Assembly: GCA_021014325.1 (NCBI GenBank)
Contig: CM037461.1
Location: 6,043,501 to 6,107,500 of the forward strand
Direction: 5' to 3'
Origin: Plazaster borealis
Lineage: Eukaryota; Echinodermata; Asteroidea; Forcipulatida; Labidiasteridae
DNA length: 64,000 nt
Numbering within the stretch: the stretch's first letter is position 1; every line of letters starts with the position of its first letter. A program made the translations under genes and the position numbers. Below the pieces are notes generated by a model. The model saw only the letters and a list, made by a program, of their open reading frames with translations. It made no database searches and was not told the origin of the DNA. Positions 34,001 to 44,000 of this stretch are shown one piece after another.

Positions 34001-37000
34001 ATTTTTTAATGATTTAGGGTTGAACAAGGAAAAATTGACTAGGGCGGGATTTGAACCAACGACCTCTGGCTTAACGTGCCGGCCGCTCTACCAACTAAGT
34101 TAATCTAGCCCTACGTTGGCTGTCTCCCTATAATGTCCATATCTTTGTCCTGGGGGTGCCGAAGATATTGACAAAATAAGCAGACCACCAACATAGGGCT
34201 AGATAGCTCAGTTAGTAGAGCGCCAGCAAAGTAAACCGGAGGTCATTTGTAAAAATCCCGCTCTAGTCAACTTTTATTTGTTTAACCCCACTGATTTTCC
34301 AAAAGATAGATTCTTTATGAAAATGGGGGGAAATGTAGAAGTCTTTAAAAAACATAAGTCTCTAACCTCTAACGTAAAAATGGTGTAAAATGCTACTGAG
34401 TTTGACACCCTTCAAATGCAATTTTAGTCAAAATCCAAAAAACGTTTGATGACTGTCACATTTCAAAATGATCTGTACGTTTTTGTACAATTTTGGGGGG
34501 TTTCATTCCTGAATTTTGATTATATTCAATCAAAACAGCATTGAATTTGACCTTTGACTGGCACAACAAATCTCGACTAATGTTTTATACAGACCTGTTT
34601 GTTTTTGATGTTCGATGACATCACGTTTCAAATTTCGCTCAAAAAAGTATCAGATAAAAGGAATTTTACACCATTTTAACATGAGGTTAGCGACTTGTAA
34701 TTTTTTTGCTACTTTCATAAGGACTCTATCTATTGGAAAATGAATGCATCACATAAATTAATTTGACGTTGAAGCGCTTCTTTAAGGACCCTTTCTCTAT
34801 GCATGAAGGGAGGAAAGTATTTCAACATTTCTACATGAAGTGAAGAGGGCGCATGAGAATGAGAGCATGATTCTATTACACTACATGTACTTGTACATCA
34901 AATAAAACCAGTCAACTGCTGACAAAAAAAGTCGGGATCCAGATCTTAGGAGGTCAGGGCTCGAATTTTGGGGGGAAATCCACAACACCGCAGGGCTTGT
35001 AGCTCAAAATATTTACTGGACCAGACATTTCTTTACAAGACCAGATTCGAATAAGAAAAAAAATAACTTGCAGACACAGTTTAACATGTGTTTGAAAGCT
35101 GTATTTTTGGCTGCAGTGATGCCAATGACTCTTTCCTTCAAAGCCGGAAAAAAAAATTGCTGCGAAGGAATGGGGGTCGCCGCTCAGACCAAAAAAACAA
35201 TAAAAAAACATAACAGCGATTTTTTTATATAAAACATAAAGAAAAAGAAAATTTACCCGCGTTGTCGATCTTCCTCATGTAGTCTGATAAAAAATAACCC
35301 CCACTGTCTTTCGACTCCAGCCACCGCCAATTAAACCTATTCTTTACCCCTCGATCAATTTGTTTCAAATTAGCTTCTCTTTCAACATCCATAATGACTC
35401 AATGTAACGCCAAAAACTCAGTCGGTAACGCCAATCGTCCGCGAAACAAAATTCTCAGAGCGATTTCATGTACGGTCCAAAGATCGTGTATGGATGTACA
35501 CACAAAATACATCGATACATATCATACGGCACCACGCACACATTTCACAGAAAGGTCTAGTCTTCGCTCAATACTTCCGGCATTTATACATGTACGAACG
35601 CTTGAGGGCGCTTTCAAAACATTATCATAAAACACGAGTCGCTCCAAACGAGCGCCGGAAATCTGTTTTCAATAAAATATATTTTCTCCGGCCTGATGAA
35701 ACACGGAGTGCCGGAAAAATTTTGGGAAAATTTGAAAAAGCCGGAATTCCGGCAATAGCCGGAAAACTGGCATCCCTGTGGCTGGTAACCTTATTCTGAT
35801 AATCAAAGTTTTTATGACATTAGCTACATTTTGTTCTAAAAGCATCTCTATGAAATCGGGCCCAACATGTAGTAATACAGTATTTCACATTACACAATTT
35901 GTGACTGGTTTTCTGCTAAACTTAGCTTAGCAGATTTTTTTTAAGTAATAATTTCTGCTTAAGCAACTCTATGAAATTGGCCCGTAGTTTTGCTGAGCTA
36001 AAGCTTTTCAGCGACATTTTCTGCGTCGGGCAGCTCTATGCAAATGGGCCCTCTGGACATTTTTTCACCTAGGCACAACTTCCAAACCTGCATTGCGCTC
36101 TGGCAAAACTGTAGCAGTTGTCTCAATATTAAAGGAACATCACAGAATTGGTTTTTGCTAACAAAACAGTTAAGCACTTTATATAATCCACCATATACAT
36201 AAACTGACAAACCTGTAGAAGTTTGAGATCGATCGGCCATCTGGGTCACGAGCAAATAGTGAAAAACCGATTACACATTTGCATGTGTTATACAATGCAT
36301 GAATAAAACGCTCATGAGCGATAAACTCCAATCGGAAATTAGTTTTAGTTATTTCTCATCAAATATGGCATTTCAGACAGAAATATTTCTAGGGATGTTT
36401 TCTATTATTATCATCATTAGCCCATGTAAGTTTTATGTAAATCTGTGATCTTAAAGAAAATTTTAATTACCAGTTCTGTAACGTTCCTTTAAGTTTAAAG
36501 GTGGGGTTTATAATACTACGCGGTTCTTGTATAGCCCACATATCCTAGTATAGATTCAAATTACTGTGGTGTCCGTTTGTGAATGCTGCAGCCAGAGATG
36601 TGGTTTGTACCCGCGTCAACATACTTAACATGGATGGGTTCGACGTTCTTGATGAAAAAACGTTCTTGATGAAAATACCATGACAGTTTTTTGCTGGGTT
36701 TTTTTTCCAACAAGTAGGTACATGCAGGCACTATTCAACTGAAACTTTCACAGGTGACTTATATTGTATCTTTATTATGTTGTATCTTTAATTACTTATG
36801 TTTTATCTTTGTTTCATAAATACCCCTGACAGTTTCGCTACTCCTATTGGTGGAGAGCGCGTCACGTGGGGGTGTTTAAACGGTTGATAAAGACACAGCT
36901 GAAGCTGTTTAAGACCGGCTGGCTTCGCGTGTTGGGCGCGCAAGCTCATGTGCACCAATTTAAATTACGCAGAACGCAATTCATAGCTATTAGTAACAGC

Positions 37001-40000
37001 GCGTAATATGTGTGTACACGCGCGTATACACACCGACCGACGCGCACAAAACATTTTTACAAACGTTTTTGGAAATTTGCAAACTTCGAAAAATTCGCAA
37101 AAGAAACAGTGTGACATTGTCTATAATTGTGATATTATATTGCTTTTTAACATAAGGGCATTTATGAATGCGAATAAAAGAGTAGTGACTCGTTTTTAAA
37201 CGACCGTTTAAAACCTTGCAGGGTCGTGGCCGTGTGATAAAGGCCTCGCCGGCTCGGGCCTTTATCACACGGCCACGACCCTGCCGGTTTTAAACGGCCG
37301 TTTAAGAACTCGTCGCCTACTCTTTTATTCCCTTATTAAAAACCAATCTATATGACTCTACCTTTAAAAACGTGTATTGTCATAATCAGCATAAATTGGA
37401 GCAAGGTAATGACTGGACTGTGAGCTTTTTATCACTATGAGTAATCCTTGATAAGAAATTGTGAAATATCCAAAAAAACAAGTCGTGTTTTTTCTGTCTG
37501 TACCGCCCCGGACAAATCAGCGAGGCCAATGAGCCAAGCAGTTTATCTAATGAGATAAGATTAATGAAAAATACCGTCCTGCTGTTCAACTATTTTTATT
37601 TGTTTGTCATTTTTTTTCACTAATGTTTTTATTCTCAGATGAATCAATTGTACTCTAGTCATTAACCACTTCACGTCAGCAGGCCTATTTAAAAAAACAA
37701 ATTCCTGTGCCCACCCACTGTGTTATCTTTCAGAACTTTTTGGAGCTTCTCGAGTGATTGTTTTCCTTGAAATAATTGCCACAATAAAACCTTAACTTGA
37801 CTAAAGAATAAAACAAAGGTTCTCATAATTAGCTACGGGATTTTATGTTGTCAGGTGAGGAATTTGAGTAGGCACTCACTGTGATTCGCAGTACCTCGTC
37901 CGTGAGCCATGGCCAAAAAAACTGCCATGGTATGCTGGAATCTCGGATTGCTTGGACTTACAGTGTACCTCCCATTGAGCCGAAAATAAAGACAAACAAT
38001 GATGGCAGCCTGTCCATTCTTGTATGCCACATTTTTACAACAATAGGAACAAGGTCTGAAATCTGGGGTTACACAATAACTGCCGGAAAGGGATTTTACA
38101 AGGCATTTTTCCAGAACCTGTTGTCGCTTTTGTACAGGTGAAACGCAGCGTATCACTGTAGGTTCCTGCATCAACACCCTACACACTGGAAAGTCCAGGT
38201 GGATAAAAATGTTAGCCAACACGCTGTCAGCCAAAAATTGAGGAAAATCCAAAGTTGTTCCAAGCGTTAAAAAACGTCCGCCGTATAAATCTGTCCAAAA
38301 GAAATTTCCGGTGAAAGACCTCATCCAATGTGAAGTGGTAAAAAATTTATTATTTAGTATGTTCAGTTTATGCGTCATTGGGCTCCCCGTCAACAAGTAC
38401 GTGGAATCGGCTGATAAAATAAAATAAAAGAAAAACTGAGGCCAACCTACTTCCAAAGCATCTTCGCTTTCCAAACACGTGGATGCTCTATGAGCAAAAC
38501 AAAAACCGATCGGCAAAAAAGTCTTACTGCTTGCTGCCAAGTGTGCTGCTGGCAAGTGGCAAATTATAAAATAAAAAAATAGTAATTTACAGGGTTCTCC
38601 CCAGGTTTTGACAAAACCGTTGGGCATTCTGCACCCAAATTTTTGGATGTTTGGCCGAAGCATGCTAGATTGAAACAAGGTCTTTGGAATGTTTTCTACT
38701 TGGTGTTGATCTTGGTTTTAAAAGCTTTTTATTTTTTTGCCTATCGGCCGAAATTTGCGCATATCGGCCCAATAGACATAAGACATAAGACATAAGAAAA
38801 CTTTATTGATCTCCAAAAGAAGAAATTGCATTGCTCACACAAGTTTTAAAAAAAAATACACTAGCTTGTGCATGGGGTGAACCCTTGTAAATAAATAAAT
38901 AAATAAAAGAGAGAGAGAGAAGCTTAAAAATAAATCTACACTCGGCAGCTTTGGCTTGTTAGTGATAGGGGAAACCAAGGTCATCAAAAGCTAAGCTCAA
39001 ACTTCAACAGGAATGCGATTGCTAAATAAGTTATGACAATGAAAATTTAGCTTGTCTTTAAAATTATTTGCTTTTACAAGAGTGTGATTGTACAACCCAG
39101 ACAAATAATCTGGACATGTTTTTTTTATTGTCTGATAAAACTCCTACCTACCTCCCCCCCACCTAACATCAAATAAAGATCCATTTGTTATTTTAGATGA
39201 TCATTCTAAAATGCAACAAACAGAAGATTAGAGATTTGTGTAGGTGGAAGGTCATGTCTCTATTCCCATTGACGGAAGTTCCACCTTTTTTGAGAATAAT
39301 TTTAAAAGCAAGAAAAGATCTTTGCAAATAATGCTTAATTTAAGGTATTATACGGGATTGGTAGAGCTGACAAAATAGTCGCAGTGTTTGTGTGATCAAC
39401 CATATACATTAAATAAAAAAAGGTGAAAATTTGGGATTCATCCGTTGTGTGAGTCAGGAGAAAAATAGTGAAAAACCATGCAAAATTTTCAGCATGTAAA
39501 CACAATTTTGGTTTTAAAGGCATCGTGTACGCGTTTGGTAATTACTCAAAATATATATAAGCATAAAAACTGACTTGGTAACGAGCAACAGAGAGCTGTT
39601 GATAGTATAAAACATTGTGAGAAACGACTCCCTCTGAAGTAACATAGTTTTTGAGAAAGACGTATTTACTCACTAAAATAATAAAAACTTCTTGCAAGAT
39701 GTTTTTATTATTCTATCTGAAAGCACACAAATTTGTACAACAAGGGAATTTTTTCTTTCATCATTTTCTTGCAACTTCGATGACCAATTGAGCCCAAATT
39801 TTCACAGGCTTGTTATTTTATGCATATGTTGGGATACACCAAGTGAGAACACTGGTCTTTGACAATTTCCAAACGTGTGCGATGCCTTTAAAAACCGAAA
39901 TCAGCTGTTGCTTTTTTTTTTTTACGTTTTCAGATAGTTTTCTCGAATATGACTTCATTTCAGAGGGAAATATTTCAGAGAAAAAAATGATCTAGTGTGA

Positions 40001-41718
40001 ACTTCATAGTCAGTAAGCTTTCAGACTAAGATTAAACAAAGATGTTTTTTATCCTTACCAATCCTGTATAGAACCTAAACAAATCTGGCAAGTTGAGCTT
40101 ATCAGGGCAAGTTTTTTTGGGGGCCTACTCATTCATGAGGATGCGTGCCTCAAAACTCACTAATAGCATTCACCTTTACTCATTATTTCTTTGTTTTAAG
40201 TTTACAGATATAGTTTTCTCGAATATGACTTCATTTCAGAGTGAATATTTCACAGAAAAAATGGTTCTAGTGTGAACTTCATAATCAGTAAGCTTTCAGA
40301 CTAAGATTAAACAAAGATTTGTATTATCCTTACCGATCCTGAATATAATACCTTTCAGGAAAATTATCTTGATAAACCACAAATCTGGCAAGTTGAGCGC
40401 AGGGCAAGTTTTTCATTCATGAGAATTTGTGCCTCAAATCTCACTAAAAAGCATTCACCTTTACTCACTAGCATTCACATTTCAAGTTGAGTAATTGAGC
40501 GAGCCTTTGACCTTGGTTTGAGTGCAGCTTGCAAAATCCTCCACCATTCATAAAATGACCATGAACCGCAGGTTGCTTTTAGCCACAAAAAAAAAAATAC
40601 TAGAAGAAGAAAAAGAGCACAATCCCGGCAAAACTAAAAATGACAAGACTACCCATCTACGTTCCCATGATGAACTGACACCAGGAGTTTGTTTTTTTTC
40701 GGTGGGGGTTTGTGTTAGTACCTGTCGCGTGGCGGAAGAAATGCCGCAGCGTCGTGTCTCTTTAGAATTACCGCTTACCATCTAACGGGAGGCCCATAGT
40801 GGTCAAGACGTGCTCGGCCGCCAGGGATTTGGCGTCCTCCACGCTGGTGCAAAGCTTGGAGGGTTGCATCCCGCCGGGGTAGCTCTGGCTGAGGGCTGGT
40901 ATTTGGACCTGCATGGTGGATGAACATGTAGAATGAATACATTCTGAATGGATGATAGATGGGGGCTGGTGGGCTCTAGTGAAATCAAGAATCCAAGTGG
41001 AGGGGAAGATCATCCGGACCGCAGGGCTTGAAATCTTTATTGGAACAGAAACGGTTTTACAAGACCAGAATCAAAATGCGGAAAAACTTTCAGTTTAACC
41101 AGGGAATTTCCCTTAACTTGTTCAGTGACTGGCGTTCAGTGATTGGCCAGCAGGACCAGTTAGCATGTCATTTCACTAGTCCACCAACTTTTCCACTAGT
41201 CCATATTTCATATTAAATAGGGATGTTTTTCAACAATGAACTAGCCAGCTGGACCACTTGGAGAGGATTTTGACTGGACCTCGGGTTGTTTAACTGGCAC
41301 TTGGCTAGCTCACTACTGTTAAGGGAGGACGATGGTTTAACGTATAAACTGTTTTTTATTTGCACAAAAAGAATATTTATCTCATTTTTCTTACGGGCAA
41401 GTATCCTTTAATGAATACATTGAGGTCTAGAGGAAGTACTCCAATAAAAGAGCGGGAAAAAGTGTTGTACAATGTTTGTTTGTTTGATTTTCACTGTACC
41501 TTGTAGCGGCAAGTATCCTTTAATGAATACATTGAGGTCTGGAGGAATTACTCCAATAAAAGAGCGGGAAAAAGTGTTGTACAATGATTGTTTGTCTGTT
41601 TGTTTGATTTTGACTGTACCTTGTAGACAAAGAGCTGATCGTTGTTGGGGCCTCTGCTTGACAGCAGTGTGTAGGTGGGCATGCCCCAGTTGTGCTTGGT
41701 GCACTCCTCCTCAAGAAT
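30978..41718 (-). CDS. A1CF/RBM46/RBM47-type RNA-binding protein, C-terminal part (4 exons)
   Basis: Four - strand exons join in one frame: 41718-41620, 40908-40779, 33805-33575 and 31075-30978 (phases 0,1,1, stop TAA). The first two encode a dsRNA-binding domain of the kind found at the C-terminus of A1CF, RBM46 and RBM47: EECTKHNWGMPTYTLL, DQLFVYKVQIPAL, and KLCTSVEDAKSLAAEHVL. The next is Pro/His/Thr-rich (HPPPPHQHQGLPPN) and the last ends in a Tyr-rich tail (GGYHSQGYAP...YQTPY). In the family this domain follows three RRMs and the protein acts in mRNA editing, stability or splicing. No RRM exon is visible between 41719 and the gap at 43501, so the 5' part is missing here. The exact paralogue cannot be told from the C-terminus. 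Confidence 0.85.
31219..31420. repeat. MITE with CAGAGCTGCCAACATTTG ends
   Basis: Inverted ends CAGAGCTGCCAACATTTG and GGCAGCTCTG. Internal AATCAGGGAGATTT repeats. A second copy is at 32822-33046. In the last intron of the RNA-binding gene. Confidence 0.75.
31946..32395 (+). repeat. Family B MITE, near complete
   Basis: Both ends are present: TTAAAGGTAGGGTCATAGAT and CTACGACCCTACCTTTAA. Contains CACTGCAGCTGTTGATAGTA and ATGATTCATGCATGGATCAT. The best reference copy of this family in the window. Confidence 0.8.
32822..33046. repeat. CAGAGCTGCC MITE, second copy
   Basis: Ends CAGAGCTGCCAACATTTG and GTTGGCAGCTCTG. Several CAGGGAGATTT motifs inside. Inserted in a family D repeat. Confidence 0.75.
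33134..33297. repeat. Hairpin MITE, CTGCTAAAWATGGTATTC ends
   Basis: Arms: CTGCTAAATATGGTATTCTT with AAATAAATCTTATTTCAAGA, and their complements ending CCATTTTTAGCAG. A GTGTCACTCCC block is inverted near the loop. Confidence 0.7.
33575..33805 (-). CDS. RNA-binding protein, Pro/His-rich exon
   Basis: 231 bp, phase 1 at both ends: acceptor CATCCAG, donor GTATGC. Low-complexity linker containing PTNTIVTSSSPTGSGDYM, a PPPPHQHQ run, and YQPTYVSVPITTTSP. No fold recognised. The symmetric phase means it can be skipped without a frameshift. Confidence 0.75.
33976..34275. repeat. Foldback of two tRNA-like units
   Basis: A tRNA-like sequence on the - strand (GATTTGAACCAACGACCTC near 34052, complement of GCTCAGTTGGTAGAGC-type box A) is followed 100 bp later by a + strand version (GGGCTAGATAGCTCAGTTAG at about 34195). 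It is the same family as the tandem units at 57577-58674, here head to head. Confidence 0.6.
35114..35778 (-). mobile_element. hAT-like non-autonomous element with a possible transposase exon
   Basis: Ends CAGTGATGCCA and TGGCATCCCTG are inverted. TGGCTG occurs on both sides (35108-35113 and 35779-35784), possibly the core of a 6-8 bp target duplication in a family A repeat. The right end is rich in CCGGAA words. One - strand open segment (35392-35257) is listed separately; the rest of a transposase is absent. Confidence 0.6.
35257..35392 (-). pseudogene. Probable transposase first exon, 45 codons
   Basis: ATG at 35392 opens 45 codons that end at a GTAAAT donor in phase 1. The product MDVEREANLKQIDRG... 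continues with FNWRWLES and GGYFLSDYMRKID, which resembles the N-terminal start of hAT-type or BED-finger proteins of marine invertebrates. That likeness is from memory of the pattern, not a search. It lies in an intron of the RNA-binding gene on the same strand, so it could also be spliced as an exon. Confidence 0.4.
35779..36055. repeat. Degraded family A MITE copies
   Basis: TGGCTGGTAACCTTATTCTG, CAACTCTATGAAATTGGCCC and AGCTCTATGCAAATGGGCCC mark two eroded copies, one disrupted by the hAT-like element. Confidence 0.5.
36129..36492. repeat. TTAAAGGAAC MITE (family F)
   Basis: Ends TTAAAGGAACATCACAGAAT and CAGTTCTGTAACGTTCCTTTAA. The internal CCTGTAGAAGTTTGAGATCG block is the motif shared with families B, C and E. 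Confidence 0.7.
36489..37366. repeat. Family B MITE expanded by a nested hairpin
   Basis: Starts TTTAAAGGTGGGGTTTATAA and ends ATATGACTCTACCTTTAA. About 400 bp longer than normal; the extra sequence holds GC-rich DNA (36840-37100) and the perfect hairpin at 37173-37330. Confidence 0.5.
37173..37330. repeat. Perfect 28-bp-stem GC-rich hairpin
   Basis: Arms 37218-37245 (starts GCAGGGTCGTGGCCG) and 37257-37284 are exact complements around an 11-base centre TCGCCGGCTCG. Outer imperfect arms AATAAAAGAGTAG/CTACTCTTTTATT and AAACGACCGTTT/AAACGGCCGTTT extend it to about 158 bp. Confidence 0.8.
37851..38678 (-). other. Orphan 275-codon open frame in an intron
   Basis: A stop-free frame of 275 codons on the same strand as the RNA-binding gene. 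I recognise no domain. It is Phe-rich and has nine or more Cys, including PCSYCCKN near residue 205. Such length is unlikely by chance in DNA this AT-rich. It could be a relic of a retrocopy or transposon ORF, or an unannotated exon. No clear promoter or ribosome context was seen. Confidence 0.3.
38770..38850 (-). mobile_element. LINE 3' terminus fragment
   Basis: On the - strand, GATCAATAAAGTTTTCTTAT followed by tandem GTCTTAT units resembles the 3' end of a non-LTR retrotransposon. An AAAT/GAGA simple repeat lies upstream (about 38885-38925). No coding part is left. Confidence 0.4.
39341..40075. repeat. Family E MITE split by a family C MITE
   Basis: Left end AGGTATTATACGGGATTGG, right end CCAATCCTGTATAGAACCT. 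It is interrupted at 39518-39887 by a family C copy flanked by TTAA on both sides. A further partial family E copy follows at about 40195-40355. Confidence 0.7.
39518..39887 (-). repeat. Family C MITE flanked by TTAA
   Basis: Ends AGGCATCGTGTACGCGTTTG and the complement CGATGCCT. TTAA at 39514-39517 and 39888-39891. The duplication of TTAA around a MITE is the piggyBac-type signature (inference). Confidence 0.75.
40779..40908 (-). CDS. RNA-binding protein, dsRBD second exon
   Basis: 130 bp from acceptor CATGCAG to donor GTAAGC, ending in phase 1. Encodes VQIPALSQSYPGG... and KLCTSVEDAKSLAAEHVLTT, the C-terminal strand and helix of the domain. GC-rich compared with the surroundings, as expected for a real exon. 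Confidence 0.88.
41100..41335. repeat. Family D repeat
   Basis: Uninterrupted copy: TTCAGTGATTGGCCAGCAGG, CACTAGTCCATATTTCATAT and TTGACTGGACCTCGGGTTG in the order seen at 32770-33370. Confidence 0.6.
41390..41628 (-). repeat. 120-bp tandem duplication spanning a 5' splice site
   Basis: Two copies of about 120 bp (41390-41508 and 41510-41628) share AAGTATCCTTTAATGAATAC, GGAGG/GGAAGTACTCCAATAAA and the exon end with its donor CTACAAG|GTACAG. The real donor is at 41619-41618 and the duplicate is at 41499-41498. Confidence 0.8.
41620..41718 (-). CDS. RNA-binding protein, dsRBD first exon
   Basis: 33 codons, phase 0 at both ends, acceptor TTCCATCAG and donor GTACAG. Encodes ILEEECTKHNWGMPTYTLL and ends DQLFVYK, the first helix and strands of the dsRNA-binding domain. 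This is the most 5' exon of the gene seen in the window. Confidence 0.88.
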
Positions 41719-41828
41719 CTGATGGAACAGAAAGGCAACAATAATAGTAACAGAAGAAATGCTTTCTCGTCATTCCATGATAAATTATTACATTGACCAT
41801 TGATATCAGAAATGTTAAGGTAGGGTAT

Positions 41829-42221
41829 TTAAAGCTGTCTATGACCCTAATACTTTTGGTAATTGTCAAAGACCAGTATCCTCATTTGGTGTATCCCAAC
41901 ATATGCATGAAATAACAAACCTGTGAAAATTTGGGCTCAATCGGTCATCGAAGTTGCAAGAAACTAATACAAGAAAAAACACCCTCATTGCATACTTGTG
42001 TGCTTTCAGATGCCTGAGAAAGGCTTTAATCTTGAAGCCTTTTCTCAGATTCAAATTTGTTGGTGAACCATTTTCTCTTTCTCTTAAACTACATTACTTC
42101 AAAGGGGGTTGTTTCTATAAAAAAAATTATAATATCAACAGCTCTCCAGTGCTCTCTACCAAGCAAGTTTTCATGGTCATAAATTGTTTGAGTAATTACC
42201 AATGGTTTACCCTGCCTTTAA
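41829..42221 (+). repeat. Family C MITE
   Basis: TTAA, AAGACCAGTATCCTCATTTG, GCCTGAGAAAGGC and the right end TGCCTTTAA. Carries the shared CCTGTGAAAATTTGGGCTCA motif. Confidence 0.65.
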
Positions 42222-43500
42222 GGTAATGCTAACCATGTACATGCAACAATACAGAAACTATAGCATGCTTTTGTGGATTGCCCCCCATGCCAATGATAAT
42301 CATGCATGTAACGAGTGAAAGAGACATGCCATGCTAATTTCTAAGTCAAGTTCTTGTGCTCACTACAAAATCATTAGGTATGTTAAAGGAGGGAGGGTTC
42401 ATGAAACTGTGAAAGAAAAACCTGTGGCTGTACATGAAATTATGAACTCTCACCCAGTTACTGCACACATGTGCGCGCGCTTTCCATAGATATGATATGA
42501 AGGGAGGGCGTGCACGTGCAGTAACTGGGTGAGGGTTCATAATTCCATGTACAGCCGCAGGCCTGCTATGATCATGATGACACAGCCCTTTTGAAGAGCA
42601 ACAGTCAGAGAAGAAGACACAGTCAGAGTATCATCAGCTCAGGACTAGGCCTGGGCTACTAGTGAAATTCACTACCCGTCCAGTCGCACTTCAATTAGTT
42701 GTGACTTCGACACTATTTTTAAAACCAAATATTGTGGATCGTCGCAAGTGCAAGATGGTAAAATTCAGGCTGAAATGTGTGTGAAGTACTGTATGCATTG
42801 CAATGGACGCCACTGCAGCAAGCAACTCTTTTGATGCAACAATATATCAGAGCAGACAATGACAAGTAGGCCTTGGCGACTAGTGAAATTCACTTCCAGA
42901 CTAGTCGTGACTTTGACACTAGTCGCGACTATTTGTTCAGTAGTCATGGCGGCGCGGTTAACCGGGTACATGTTGTTGAAAAGCGGCAGTCGCTTTTAGA
43001 CATAGCAAGTAATGGTCAGGAATTTCACACTAGTCGCCCAGGGCCTACTCAGGACTACGGTTGTTTACTGCACTCACTCATTCCCACATTCACGATCACA
43101 TCATCCCTATACTGCAGAATTTACATTAGCTTCCAATTAGGTCTTGTTTTGATTTTAAGATTATATTAATAACTTATAAGTGTCTTTATGGCAGGGCTCA
43201 CCCTTAACACTAGCCCAGCCTACATTGTCTAGTAAAACTATGCTATGAGCTAGCAAACACCACTTCTCAACTTGCCCTTGGAGCTACTGAAAACTCTGCA
43301 ACCTAATGTTTAAAATTCTCATATTTCTTCCTTTTCACATTGTAATAAATTTTCAAAATGTGTTGATTGTGAATGTAACTTTGACAATTAAACTGGTTGT
43401 GATCCCTACATCAGAAAGATACATTTATGACAATACATGTTCAAATTTTGAGCTAATAAAACTTCCTAGGATATATTATCAAGAATATAATTAAAATCAA
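42222..43500. other. Spacer before gap, no exon found
   Basis: Searched for upstream RRM exons of the RNA-binding gene on the - strand; none recognised. A hairpin MITE lies at 42420-42585. GACTAGTGAAATTCACT-like blocks recur at 42655 and 42880. Confidence 0.4.
42420..42585. repeat. Hairpin MITE, second copy of the 23837 family
   Basis: Left CCTGTGGCTGTACATGAAAT, right complement CCATGTACAGCCGCAGG. Inner arms CTCACCCAGTTACTGCAC and complement. Confidence 0.65.
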
Positions 43501-44000
43501 NNNNNNNNNNNNNNNNNNNNNNNNNNNNNNNNNNNNNNNNNNNNNNNNNNNNNNNNNNNNNNNNNNNNNNNNNNNNNNNNNNNNNNNNNNNNNNNNNNNN
43601 NNNNNNNNNNNNNNNNNNNNNNNNNNNNNNNNNNNNNNNNNNNNNNNNNNNNNNNNNNNNNNNNNNNNNNNNNNNNNNNNNNNNNNNNNNNNNNNNNNNN
43701 NNNNNNNNNNNNNNNNNNNNNNNNNNNNNNNNNNNNNNNNNNNNNNNNNNNNNNNNNNNNNNNNNNNNNNNNNNNNNNNNNNNNNNNNNNNNNNNNNNNN
43801 NNNNNNNNNNNNNNNNNNNNNNNNNNNNNNNNNNNNNNNNNNNNNNNNNNNNNNNNNNNNNNNNNNNNNNNNNNNNNNNNNNNNNNNNNNNNNNNNNNNN
43901 NNNNNNNNNNNNNNNNNNNNNNNNNNNNNNNNNNNNNNNNNNNNNNNNNNNNNNNNNNNNNNNNNNNNNNNNNNNNNNNNNNNNNNNNNNNNNNNNNNNN
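43501..44000. other. Assembly gap of exactly 500 N
   Basis: A run of 500 N. The round number suggests a placeholder for a gap of unknown size between contigs, so linkage of left and right is not proven by sequence. Confidence 0.98.

Noticed and set aside
34190..34262. Possible functional tRNA gene
   Set aside because: T-arm and anticodon stem are damaged and the sequence belongs to a repeat family.
38440..38480. A 40-nt intron inside the 275-codon ORF
   Set aside because: Donor- and acceptor-like bases exist but the intron would be too short and the phases do not match; the frame is open without splicing.
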